64,000 bases of DNA, from positions 40,271-104,270 of the forward strand of contig JBEKYD010000001.1 of the NCBI GenBank assembly GCA_049511335.1, read 5' to 3'. The stretch comes from JBEKYD01 sp049511335. Lineage in GTDB: Bacteria > Acidobacteriota > Terriglobia > Bryobacterales > Bryobacteraceae. This document shows positions 17,107 to 25,618 of the stretch, piece by piece; within the stretch, counting starts at the first letter, position 1; every line of letters starts with the position of its first letter. The position numbers and the translations under genes are program-made. Below the pieces are notes generated by a model. The model had not been told where the DNA came from. It did not search any database and saw only the letters and a list, made by a program, of their open reading frames with translations.

Positions 17107-19290
17107 CTATTGCAGCCGGATTACCGCCGCATTCCGTTCTCCTACCGTGATTTCGACCAGCGAGCCGGTAACCTTCACGGGTTGGTCCTGCCAAATGTCG
17201 TGTGCCTGGGTAAAGTGGCCCGCGCGCGCGGAAAGAGAGACTCCGACGGGACGCGGTTGTCTGGTGGGATTCACAACCCAGAGATAAGTTCCCGTAGGTC
17301 CTATGTGCAGCCTGGCTTTGACCAGCGATTGGTCGCAATGAAGCCAGCGCTCCTGGTTCGCCCAGGTGAGTAATTCCTCAAAAAATACCCGGGTTTCGGG
17401 AGAATGGTGCAGGTAATATCCTCCACCCGGAAAAGTGCCGATCAACAGCGTTTTTCCCTTGCCGTAACGGTTCTCCACGGCCGCCACGGCGCCATTCTTG
17501 AACCGTCCGACCGCGGTGCCCTCCTTGGGAGCGTATTGTTGATCGTAAAACCGGCCATCGATCTCGCGGCCGCGCACCTCCAGCTTCAGATCGTCCAGGA
17601 TATGCGGCACGAACTCCACGGAACTCTCGGTGGCGCCGAACAGCGCGGCCAGGCCGAGATTCGGCTGAACCGTACCTACGTGCCCGCGGTCCCCGAAATA
17701 TCCCGGCGTTCCCTCGCTAATCAAATAGCCGCCGCTTTGTACATAGTCGATCAGCTTGTGGGCGGTCTCTTCTTTGAGCATCAAAGGAAATGGCAAATAC
17801 ACCACGGGATAGGCCTTAATGTCGTCGATACTTACGAAATCGGCCTGAATGTTGGAGTCGAAGAACGCCTGGTAAGCTCCCCTCGCCGACTCCGCGTAGA
17901 AGCGAGTGTTACCTTCCTGGATGTAGTTGAAGATCTCCGATTCGGGCACGAACACAATGCCGATCTCGCCCTTCACGGGACGCGCTTTCCAAATGTCGGG
18001 GCTGGCGTTTGCCCAACGGGCAATCTTGGCGGTCAACTCCGACCGCGGCGTCACCGAGCCATCCATCCCGTAGGGGCCGTAAGCTCCAAATAGCGGCCCA
18101 TCCAGAAGCGGACGCCATCTTGGATAGAGGATTCCGGTGGCGCCGCCGGCCATCGAAGTCAGATTCCAAAGGCGGATGTCCTCGGGTTGAGCAATCATTC
18201 CTTCTTCGCGGGTGAGATTGATCATCCGGGAGTGATACCAGTCCGGGCCAGCCTGGGCCTCGGCGTGCCAGAACGGCTTCCCCTTAGCCCCAGCGCGGGT
18301 GATGTCCACGGCCTCAAAATGCTTCCAGGGTTCGGGTCCATCGTCGGCGGCGTTGAAACTGAATCCCCACACCTCGACATTGGGAGTAGAACGAAAGTCG
18401 TTCAGGCCGTGATCGGGAAGGCCAATCAGCGTTTTGCCGACGCCATGTGCCGTGACCAGATTTCTCTTATCGAGGCTGCGAATGAGGTCTGTGCGCCACT
18501 TCAGCAACCGGAAGTGATCGTCGAGCCTGAATTCGAGCCAATCCAGCGACTCGGCGTACCCCAGAAGGTTTCGCGGCGGATGGATCGACTGCCAATCCGT
18601 ATAGCTGTAACGGTGCCATGCCTTGTTCAAGCGGTCGAGGGTGTGATATTTCGCCTTGAGCCATTCCTGAAATTTCTGCTGCGTTGCGTCGCAGTAGCAG
18701 TACATCCGGTGCGAATCGCCGCCGAAATACCAGCCCTCGTTCAGGACGTCATACCCAAGCGTCGCGGGGTGATCGCGGTAGCGGCCGACCATCGCGACCA
18801 TGAATTTCTCGGCCTCAGCCTTGACATCGTCGTTATCAAGGCATAGCCCGGGATAGCCTCCGGTCTCCGTGCTGACGGAGATACCGCTATACACCAGCGA
18901 ATCGTCGCTTCCCTTGTATTGCGCGTGGGGATATTTCTCGAACGCCCACTCCGGAGCGAAATTAAGTTGCTCGGCAATTACCACCTTGATGCCGTTCTTG
19001 GCGGCCAAGTCCATCATCTGGTCGCAATCGAGCCAGTCGTACTTGCCAGGCTCGGTCTCGATTGCCGACCAGATGAACCAATGCCGGAAGGTGTTCATGC
19101 CGTTTTCGGCAGCGGTACGATGGTCGCGCTCCCAATCCTGTTCCGGGGGATTGGATTTGCGGAAATACACCGCGCCGTAAGGAAAGATGGGCAGAATCGG
19201 TTCGGCAGCCGAGAGGAATCCGCAAAAAACAAAGCCCAGGACAAGTCTCATCAAGATCTTTTTATCGTAAAACATACTAAAGAGCTTCAT
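17107..19290 (-). CDS. Secreted GH42-like beta-galactosidase
   Basis: The 727-residue product begins with a Sec signal (helix around MRLVLGFVFCGFLSAAEP). The GH42/GH-A barrel has HWFIWSAIETEPGKYDW, an acid/base Glu in YDVLNEGW near 184, and a nucleophile Glu in FWHAEAQAGPDW near 343. A beta-galactosidase trimerisation-type domain follows (VFVPESEIFNY, then SGGYLISEGTPGYFGD), and a small beta domain ends the protein. These enzymes release terminal beta-galactose or related residues. The stop is 23 bases before the oxidase start, so the operon runs galactosidase, oxidase, cytochrome, perhaps GntR. A GH42 relative with other specificity is possible. Confidence 0.85.
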   Translation of the reverse strand: MKLFSMFYDKKILMRLVLGFVFCGFLSAAEPILPIFPYGAVYFRKSNPPEQDWERDHRTAAENGMNTFRHWFIWSAIETEPGKYDWLDCDQMMDLAAKNGIKVVIAEQLNFAPEWAFEKYPHAQYKGSDDSLVYSGISVSTETGGYPGLCLDNDDVKAEAEKFMVAMVGRYRDHPATLGYDVLNEGWYFGGDSHRMYCYCDATQQKFQEWLKAKYHTLDRLNKAWHRYSYTDWQSIHPPRNLLGYAESLDWLEFRLDDHFRLLKWRTDLIRSLDKRNLVTAHGVGKTLIGLPDHGLNDFRSTPNVEVWGFSFNAADDGPEPWKHFEAVDITRAGAKGKPFWHAEAQAGPDWYHSRMINLTREEGMIAQPEDIRLWNLTSMAGGATGILYPRWRPLLDGPLFGAYGPYGMDGSVTPRSELTAKIARWANASPDIWKARPVKGEIGIVFVPESEIFNYIQEGNTRFYAESARGAYQAFFDSNIQADFVSIDDIKAYPVVYLPFPLMLKEETAHKLIDYVQSGGYLISEGTPGYFGDRGHVGTVQPNLGLAALFGATESSVEFVPHILDDLKLEVRGREIDGRFYDQQYAPKEGTAVGRFKNGAVAAVENRYGKGKTLLIGTFPGGGYYLHHSPETRVFFEELLTWANQERWLHCDQSLVKARLHIGPTGTYLWVVNPTRQPRPVGVSLSARAGHFTQAHDIWQDQPVKVTGSLVEITVGERNAAVIRLQ

Positions 19291-19652
19291 AGCGACGGTT
19301 TCCTCTCGGTCGACGACCTGCCTCTCGCGCTGACAGCAGCCGCTCGTTCCTTTTAGGGAAGCTGGGGGTTTGTCGCCGATTCGTGGCGGCGCTTACGCGG
19401 CCGGGCGGGGCAGGCATTCCGTTCCGGAACGGAATGGTCGCGTTCGCGATGGTCTGGTCGGCACTGCGTGCTGGGACAGAAACACTCTTGTATTTAAATC
19501 CGCTTTGGTTCACGTTGACCATGGCGCCGCCGCGCCGTGCCTTCGCCATCAAGGCCGTCGAACTTAATACGAAATCAATGACTTGGCCGATGCGCTCTCA
19601 GCGACCCGCCGTCCCGCGCACTTTTTCAACGCCCGGCCAATCTTACATCGCC

Positions 19653-19666
19653 CATCATGCATGATG
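19653..19666. promoter_or_regulatory. Perfect palindrome CATCATGCATGATG, candidate operator
   Basis: The 14 bases are their own reverse complement. The inner ATGCATGATG recurs at 19970-19979 over a predicted -10 box. It lies 360 bases upstream of the beta-galactosidase start. The nearby GntR/FCD regulator is the natural candidate to bind, but no contact data exist. Confidence 0.45.
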
Positions 19667-19773
19667 TGTAAACAGATGTCAAGCTCTGTTTATCCTCATT
19701 ATGAAATGAAAGAAACAGGTGCGGGCGGAAAGGCCGTGGTGGTGAACCGGTCTGGGGAAACCCCAGGTGTGTC

Positions 19774-19856
19774 AACCGCTCCCTAACGGTCGCGGATCGG
19801 TTACGACGCCGTGTGTTTGCAGCCACTTACCGAGCCGCGACCGTTAGGGAGCGGTT
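19774..19856. repeat. Dispersed palindrome, family A copy 2
   Basis: Left arm AACCGCTCCCTAACGG onward pairs with right arm ending CCGTTAGGGAGCGGTT; the arms are about 29 bp with one or two mismatches. The loop contains GTTTGCAG, which is also in the loop of copy 3 (25425-25519). That shared loop marks copies 2 and 3 as the same element, not chance hairpins. Confidence 0.85.
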
Positions 19857-19949
19857 GCCGGGAACGGATTCGCCCGGATTTGTGAAGCACCCGAAACACC
19901 GTGGCAGGCGATTCAGTCCACAATCAAGAGGGTGTGGGATAAAACCATA

Positions 19950-19979
19950 TTGACATCGTAAACTCCTTGATGCATGATG
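19950..19979 (+). promoter_or_regulatory. Predicted sigma-70-type promoter with overlapping operator-like motif
   Basis: TTGACA at 19950-19955 is followed by a 17-base spacer and CATGAT at 19973-19978. The motif ATGCATGATG (19970-19979), shared with the palindrome at 19653, covers the -10 box. Binding there would block RNA polymerase. The first TonB receptor gene starts about 190 bases downstream. Confidence 0.45.
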
Positions 19980-20173
19980 CACTATGTTAATCCTCCGACA
20001 CGCCCGCGTATGCCAGCTCGTGATTCAGAAAGGGCGTTTCGGGTGCTGGAGTAGTCAGCTCTAGGACGCGTTTTGTGTGGGAGATAAGGCGTTGCGTTCC
20101 CATGTTGGTGCGGAGGTTCGTTGGTGGGGACCGCCGTTTCCTCTATGTTGGGGACAGTGGGAGAGACTGAAAC

Positions 20174-23100
20174 ATGAAGCTCCATTTTGAGAGGTTGAGT
20201 GTGCGGTGTGTCGTTCCGATGCTCGTGTGCATCGTAGCGTTCGCATTGACGGCACGCGCTCAGACGTTTTTCGGGTCGATCGTGGGCACAGCCACGGATT
20301 CCTCCGGCGCCGTTGTGCCCGCGGCGACGGTGACCTTGACCAACACCGGTACAGCCGAACAAAGAACCGCTCAAACGGACGCGGTCGGCAATTACTCCTT
20401 CGTTAGCCTGTTGCCTGGTAGCTACAGCGTGACGGTTTCGAAGACTGGGTTCAAACAGTCCAAAGTTGACTCGATCCCTCTACGGGTGGACCAGGTGGTT
20501 CGCGCCGACGCGATCCTGCAAGTAGGTGAGTCCTCGCAGGCAGTCGAGGTCTCGGCGTCCAGTGCCTTACTGCAAACCCAAACCTCGACAATCGGCCAGG
20601 TGGTCGAGTCGAAACAGGTTGCGGATTTGCCATTGAACGGCCGGAATGTTTTGAATCTAACTATGATCGTGCCGGGCGTAGTGCAGGAGGGCGGTTCTTT
20701 TGGAAACCCGGTGACCAATAGTGTCAACGCCTGGGGCAACTATCAGATTGGCGGTGGCATCGCGAACCAAAGTGGATTCTACCTCGACGGCGCCCCGGTG
20801 AACATCAGCTACTGTCAGATGGTGGCTCTAGTTCCCACGCAGGACGCCATCCAGGAATTCGACGTTCAGAGTAACAACATCAGCCCGGAATTCGGGAAGT
20901 CGGCCGGCGGAATCGTCAACATGACAACCAAATCCGGCACCAACGATTACCACCTCGAACTCTATGAGTACCTGCGGAACAGGGACCTGAATGCCAACCT
21001 GTTCGTGAACAACACCGCGGGTATTTCCCGGCCGGAATGGACCCAGAACCAATTTGGCGGAACGCTCGGTGGGCCGATCAAGAAAGACAAGACTTTCGCA
21101 TTTCTCAGTTGGGAGCATTACGACATGCACCAGGCGTTCCCGACTTTGACCACCGTGCCGACGCCGTCGATGCTGGCGGGTAACTTTACGCAGGCCGGCG
21201 TTCCGCAGATATTCGATCCCTTGACGACCTGCGGAACCGGTGGCAACACGGCGACATGCGGGACGTCCAACGGAAGCACGCTATATGCTCGCACGCCTTT
21301 TCCGGGCAACATCATCCCTACCAGCCGGTTAAATCCGACAGCTAGCATTCTATCGCCGATGTTGTGGCCGGCAGCGACCAATCCGAACGCCATAACTAAC
21401 AATTTTCTGGCCAACTATCCCGAATCGTACAGTTACAACCAGTACACGGCGCGCATTGACCAGAAAATTGGCGAGAAGCAACAGCTCTTCGGCCGGTTTA
21501 CGTATTTTCGCATGCTTCCCACTACTACCAACCCCCTGTTGAACAACACCAGCAAGACCAAGTATTACCACACGGACCAGGCGGTCTTCGGGGACACGAT
21601 TCTGATCGATCCGACGACGGTAGCGGATCTGAGAGCTTCCTTTATTCGCTATAAGCTGTTTGTTCAACCGGGAAGCTGCTGCAACTTCAAATACGCGCAG
21701 CTCGGCGGGAATTGGGCATCCTACCAGGGAAACGCGCAGTTTTCGGAGATGCCCATGCCCAACGTGGCGGGGATGTACAACTTGAACGGAGTCGCGTTTG
21801 ACTCGGAGACCGACAATGACTACGCTCTATCGGGATCGTTGACCAAGACGCTCGGCCGCCATACGTTGAAATTCGGCGCTGAAGCTAGGCGCGTGGAATG
21901 GTCGTATTTCCAGAGCAACATCGTGGGCGGCACGTTCAATGCGGATTCCGGATTTACTTCCGAGTACCCGCTGGTGGGCTCCGGCGCGGGCTCTCCCGCC
22001 ACGACCGGTTTCGGCTTTGCTTCGTGGATGCTGGGCTTCCCCTCTTCCGGAAGCGCGCAAGAGCCGGCGCTGTCTTTTGCCAGCTACTACTATGGGGGTC
22101 TCTTTGCAAATGACTCCTTCCGCGTCACCAACAAACTGACACTCAACCTCGGTTTGCGTTGGGAGCAGCCGGGGTCCTTTCACGAGCGTTACGACAGCTT
22201 GACCGCCTTCCTCCCGAACGCGCCGGCGACGGCTCTGTCGCAGCAAACCGGGCTGCAGAACCTGCAGGGCATTCTGGCTCTGACCGGCTCTTCGCAGTAC
22301 CCCAGCCGCGATTGGCAAAACCTGCACTGGAAAGATTTCTCACCCCGGGTTGGCTTTGCCTACAGCCTGACCAATAATTGGGTAATTCGCGGCGGATACG
22401 GAATCCTGTACCTGCCGATTAACGCCGCCTGGGCACTATCGCCCTACAATGCGCCTGTAAATCTGGCCACCACCACGATGACCGCTTCACTCAACGGCAA
22501 TCTCACGCCCGATCTGGCGACCACGCTGAGCAATCCTTTCCCCAATGGGATGGCGTCGCCTCCCGGACACAGCCAGGCGTATGTGAACAGCCTGATCGGA
22601 CAAGGTTTTCAATCGCCGGTTCCCAATATGCCGAATGCTTATGCCCAGCAGTGGAATTTAGACGTCCAACGGCAGATTGGGACGGGGTTGATGGTGGATG
22701 CGAGCTACGCCGGCGCCAGAGGCATACATCTTCCGGTCGCCTCCCAGAACATCGACGCGCTTCCGGACCAGTACGACTCGATGGGTAATGCGTTGCTGAC
22801 CGCGGTTAACAACCCGTTCTATGGCACTATCCCGACAAGCGCCGGAGTACTGGGACAGTCTACCGTCCTACAGGGCTATCTATTAAGGCCCTATCCCCAG
22901 TACCTTTACATGCAATCGATCGGACCCAATATCGGCGACTCCTACTACGATGCTTTTAACCTCAAAGTGACGGAGCGCATGAAACACGGCGTACTGCTCG
23001 TGGCATATACATGGTCGAAGTTCCTGGGAACCACGGACACGCAAACCCCCTTCGACGAAGGCGTTTCGAGCGCCACGGGCGGCGGGGCGGGAGCCGAGTT

Positions 23101-23743
23101 TATCGGCGGGCAGAATGGCCTCCAAGACAACAACAACATCAAGGCAGAGAAATCTCTGGAAGCTTTTGAAACGCCAAACCGATTGGTTTTCAGCTACGTC
23201 TATGACCTTCCCTTTGGCAAGGGGCAAAAGTTTCTCAGTGGGGTGCATGGTGTTGCGGGTAAGCTGGTTTCCGGCTGGAGCATAAACGAGATCACCACGT
23301 TCCAGACTGGCTTCCCCCTGGCGCTGTACGATTCCACTTCCAACACTCTGACCGGCACCTTTGCGGCAGGAAAGGGCGTTACCCGGCCAAACTATGTCGG
23401 CGGTTGCAATCCGGTTATCTCCGGTCCGGCGACGTCGAGATTGAAGGAGTGGTTCAACACGTCCTGCTTCACGGCGCCCGGAACTTTTGCGAACGGCGAC
23501 GAGCCTAGGGTCGACCCGGTACTCCGCTGGGGCGGTGTCAATAACTTCGACCTTTCGTTCAGCAAAGTCACCCAACTTACCGAACGGTTGAAACTCGACT
23601 TTCGAGCCGAAATCTTCAACATATTCAACCGGGTCCAGTTCGGTGTGCCGGGCGAAGCCTACGGTACGTCCTCGTTCGGTGTCATGACCGGGCAGTTTAA
23701 CCAGCCCCGGATCGTGCAATTCGGTCTGCGGCTGTCTTACTGA
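20174..23743 (+). CDS. Oar-like TonB-dependent receptor with carboxypeptidase-regulatory-like domain
   Basis: ATG 20174 follows GGGAGAG. The 1189-residue protein has a signal peptide ending ALTARAQ, then a carboxypeptidase-regulatory-like domain (GSIVGTATDSSGAVVPAATV to GSYSVTVSKTGF, residues about 32-100). A plug domain follows (VADLPLNGRNVLNLTMIVPG) and then a long C-terminal barrel ending in the aromatic VQFGLRLSY. Acidobacteriota encode many such outer-membrane receptors and they are thought to take up oligosaccharides, by analogy with Bacteroidota SusC. No SusD partner is present. Its place beside secreted glycosidases and sugar-acid enzymes supports carbohydrate uptake, but the ligand is not known. 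Confidence 0.9.
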   Translation: MKLHFERLSVRCVVPMLVCIVAFALTARAQTFFGSIVGTATDSSGAVVPAATVTLTNTGTAEQRTAQTDAVGNYSFVSLLPGSYSVTVSKTGFKQSKVDSIPLRVDQVVRADAILQVGESSQAVEVSASSALLQTQTSTIGQVVESKQVADLPLNGRNVLNLTMIVPGVVQEGGSFGNPVTNSVNAWGNYQIGGGIANQSGFYLDGAPVNISYCQMVALVPTQDAIQEFDVQSNNISPEFGKSAGGIVNMTTKSGTNDYHLELYEYLRNRDLNANLFVNNTAGISRPEWTQNQFGGTLGGPIKKDKTFAFLSWEHYDMHQAFPTLTTVPTPSMLAGNFTQAGVPQIFDPLTTCGTGGNTATCGTSNGSTLYARTPFPGNIIPTSRLNPTASILSPMLWPAATNPNAITNNFLANYPESYSYNQYTARIDQKIGEKQQLFGRFTYFRMLPTTTNPLLNNTSKTKYYHTDQAVFGDTILIDPTTVADLRASFIRYKLFVQPGSCCNFKYAQLGGNWASYQGNAQFSEMPMPNVAGMYNLNGVAFDSETDNDYALSGSLTKTLGRHTLKFGAEARRVEWSYFQSNIVGGTFNADSGFTSEYPLVGSGAGSPATTGFGFASWMLGFPSSGSAQEPALSFASYYYGGLFANDSFRVTNKLTLNLGLRWEQPGSFHERYDSLTAFLPNAPATALSQQTGLQNLQGILALTGSSQYPSRDWQNLHWKDFSPRVGFAYSLTNNWVIRGGYGILYLPINAAWALSPYNAPVNLATTTMTASLNGNLTPDLATTLSNPFPNGMASPPGHSQAYVNSLIGQGFQSPVPNMPNAYAQQWNLDVQRQIGTGLMVDASYAGARGIHLPVASQNIDALPDQYDSMGNALLTAVNNPFYGTIPTSAGVLGQSTVLQGYLLRPYPQYLYMQSIGPNIGDSYYDAFNLKVTERMKHGVLLVAYTWSKFLGTTDTQTPFDEGVSSATGGGAGAEFIGGQNGLQDNNNIKAEKSLEAFETPNRLVFSYVYDLPFGKGQKFLSGVHGVAGKLVSGWSINEITTFQTGFPLALYDSTSNTLTGTFAAGKGVTRPNYVGGCNPVISGPATSRLKEWFNTSCFTAPGTFANGDEPRVDPVLRWGGVNNFDLSFSKVTQLTERLKLDFRAEIFNIFNRVQFGVPGEAYGTSSFGVMTGQFNQPRIVQFGLRLSY

Positions 23744-23770
23744 GCGGCTGTAATACTGAGATGCCGCGGT

Positions 23771-23810
23771 GCGTGGCGCCTTCGAGCCGAACGTCAAGGC
23801 GCCACGCTTT
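23771..23810 (+). terminator. Hairpin terminator after the TonB receptor gene
   Basis: GCGTGGCGCCTT pairs perfectly with AAGGCGCCACGC (12 bp, 13-base loop), followed by TTTACGTTT. It begins 28 bases after the receptor stop codon and most likely ends that transcript. Confidence 0.65.
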
Positions 23811-23878
23811 ACGTTTCCAGCGCGCATGGCGGCGGTCGCGTTTCCGTACCGGCCGTGACGTGTGTTGAAAGGAGTGGC

Positions 23879-24931
23879 ATGAGTACCGGGGACTCGACAA
23901 GACGGCAATTCGTGAAGACATCGGTCGCCGCGGCTTCCCTGGCAGGTGTGGCTGTGGCTCAGGACGATCGGCGTAAGGTCATCGATGCCTGGGGACATGT
24001 CTCGCTGCCGCGATTCCTGAGCGCGGAGGAGTACATAGCGCTTCTCGACGCAAACGGCGCGGAAGCGGCCATTGTAGGAACCGCCGCTACCTGCCCCGAC
24101 CTACGGGAGTTGTCCCGCGCGGCGGTTCAGTACCCGGACCGCTTCCGCATCATCGGTATGGCCATGGGCCGCTCTCCCGCGGAGAGGGCCGCCTGCATGG
24201 CCGCGCAGATGGAGTGCGGATTCACCGGCATCCGCCTGCAAGCGGAACTGATCGCCAAAGAGCCGGAGTTGTTGGATGTGGTCGGCAAGGCGGGAGGCAC
24301 TCCTTATCTGGAAGGGAGCGAGGGGTATCGCGCCGGGGCCCGTCAGCTTCTTGAATTCCTGGACCGCTACCCGAACTGTATCGTGTGTGGCACCCACTTT
24401 GCGGGACCCACCGACCCGGCAATCTTTACCAAACAGGAATTGGTGGGCCGCTTATTTCGGCATCCCCGTTTTCTGGTGATCTTCTCGCGCCAAGGTTACA
24501 TGGATCCAGAGCCACTCAAGATCTGGACTCGGGCGCTGGTGGAACTCACTGGCTGGGACCGAATCATGTACGGCAGCGAGTTTCCCGTGGCGCTGTGGCG
24601 CGACGAAACCTTCCGCTCCACGCAAGGCTGGATCGATGCCGCCGGCCTCAAGCCTACCGCCGCCCAGAGAGCGCGGTTCTTTTACGAGAACGCGCAACGG
24701 CACTTTTTCCAAAAACGCCGCCCTGCTCGCATCATCGACGCGAAATGGGAGCGAACCGACTGGAAGACGGACTCTCCGGTGTGGCTGTTTCAAAAGAAAG
24801 GTGTCGATCTGCCGGAGGCGAGCCACCGCAAGATTCTCCTCGCGTATCTGGCCAAGGGCGGCGACACCGGTATTGGCAGTTACCGCGACTTCGTGACCCA
24901 GTTATGCATCGACATGGCAAACAAGCTGTGA
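23879..24931 (+). CDS. Tat-signal amidohydrolase-fold protein with altered metal-site residues
   Basis: ATG 23879 has AAGGAG five bases upstream and gives 350 residues. A twin-arginine signal (STRRQFVKTSVAAASLAG) precedes the amidohydrolase-2 fold. The first metal motif, normally DxHxH, reads D-A-W-G-H (residues 36-40), so the first His is Trp. The usual GSDFP near the C-terminus reads GSEFP (near 230), so the catalytic Asp is Glu. IVCGTHFAGP keeps a later His. These changes mean the usual lactonase/decarboxylase chemistry may be lost or altered. The stop overlaps the next start as TGATG, so the NTF2-like protein is coupled to it. Confidence 0.8.
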   Translation: MSTGDSTRRQFVKTSVAAASLAGVAVAQDDRRKVIDAWGHVSLPRFLSAEEYIALLDANGAEAAIVGTAATCPDLRELSRAAVQYPDRFRIIGMAMGRSPAERAACMAAQMECGFTGIRLQAELIAKEPELLDVVGKAGGTPYLEGSEGYRAGARQLLEFLDRYPNCIVCGTHFAGPTDPAIFTKQELVGRLFRHPRFLVIFSRQGYMDPEPLKIWTRALVELTGWDRIMYGSEFPVALWRDETFRSTQGWIDAAGLKPTAAQRARFFYENAQRHFFQKRRPARIIDAKWERTDWKTDSPVWLFQKKGVDLPEASHRKILLAYLAKGGDTGIGSYRDFVTQLCIDMANKL

Positions 24932-25386
24932 TGGCTTATGTGGACAAGCTTATGAAACAATGGTTTCCGATACTTCTGATCGCAGTTTCTTCCGGGGTAG
25001 TCGTGGTCAACGGCCAGACACCCGAAAAGGACGCTCTCGCGGCAGTGGACGGCTGGAGGCAGGGGATGCTCCACAAGGACAAGGCACAGCTCGAAAAAGT
25101 CCTGAGCGATGCCCTCATTTTCGGTCACTCCGACGGGCACACCCAGACCAAAGTCGAGCTGATCGATTCGGTGATGAGCGGCAAGACGAACATCGATGCG
25201 ATGGAATTCTCCGATACCGTCGTTCGCGTTTTCGGCAATTCCGCCATCGTAAGATGCAGAATCGATCTCACATCCAGCGGGAACGGCAAGAGCTCCATGG
25301 CTCATGTGAACGTCCTTCACGTCTTGATCAAGGGTCCTCAAGGTTGGCAGTTGGTAGCACGGCAGGCTACTAAGCTGGCGCAGTAA
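24931..25386 (+). CDS. Secreted NTF2-like (DUF4440/SnoaL-type) protein
   Basis: ATG 24931 shares its A with the preceding TGA; an in-frame ATG at 24952 is an alternative that starts closer to the signal peptide (MKQWFPILLIAVSSGVVVV). The mature part of about 120 residues has the cone-shaped NTF2-like pattern: EKDALAAVDGWRQGMLHKDK, LEKVLSDALIFGHSDG, FGNSAIVRCRIDL and a final HVLIKGPQGWQLVARQATKL. Members are enzymes of small molecules or simple binding proteins, and no catalytic residues can be named here. Coupling to the amidohydrolase-fold gene suggests both act on the same compound. Confidence 0.78.
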   Translation: MAYVDKLMKQWFPILLIAVSSGVVVVNGQTPEKDALAAVDGWRQGMLHKDKAQLEKVLSDALIFGHSDGHTQTKVELIDSVMSGKTNIDAMEFSDTVVRVFGNSAIVRCRIDLTSSGNGKSSMAHVNVLHVLIKGPQGWQLVARQATKLAQ

Positions 25387-25424
25387 TTTGGCGCATTACC
25401 GACCTGGGAAGTTCGCAACTTAGC

Positions 25425-25519
25425 CGTTTTAACCGCTCCCTAACGGTCGCGGCTCGGTTATGAGTCCCGCTTGTTTGCAGTCCTTACCGAGCCGCGACCG
25501 TTAGGGAGCGGTTAAAACG
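25425..25519. repeat. Dispersed palindrome, family A copy 3
   Basis: Left arm CGTTTTAACCGCTCCC onward and right arm ending GGGAGCGGTTAAAACG pair over about 35 bp almost without mismatch. The loop carries TTGTTTGCAG as in copy 2. It lies between two genes of the same direction, 39 bases after the NTF2-like gene stop. Confidence 0.88.
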
Positions 25520-25618
25520 AACGTAGCGCCGATCTGCTGAACTCGCCCGGCACCTGTAGCTTGCTGGGACGCTGTATTATTGAATGAATCCAGCTTCAAT
25601 ACGGGAAAGGGGGCTTAG

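Larger units (their letters stand above)
19291..20173. other. Long divergent intergenic region with operators, promoter and a palindrome
   Basis: This 883-base stretch separates the divergent beta-galactosidase and TonB receptor genes. It holds a perfect 14-bp palindrome at 19653, a family A repeat at 19774-19856 and a predicted promoter at 19950-19978. Open frames in it are overlapping and featureless. I see no supported gene. Confidence 0.6.

Noticed and set aside
19277..19664. Overlapping open frames on both strands upstream of the beta-galactosidase
   Set aside because: Both strands are open in the same place with Arg/Pro-rich random-looking products, as expected of high-GC intergenic DNA.
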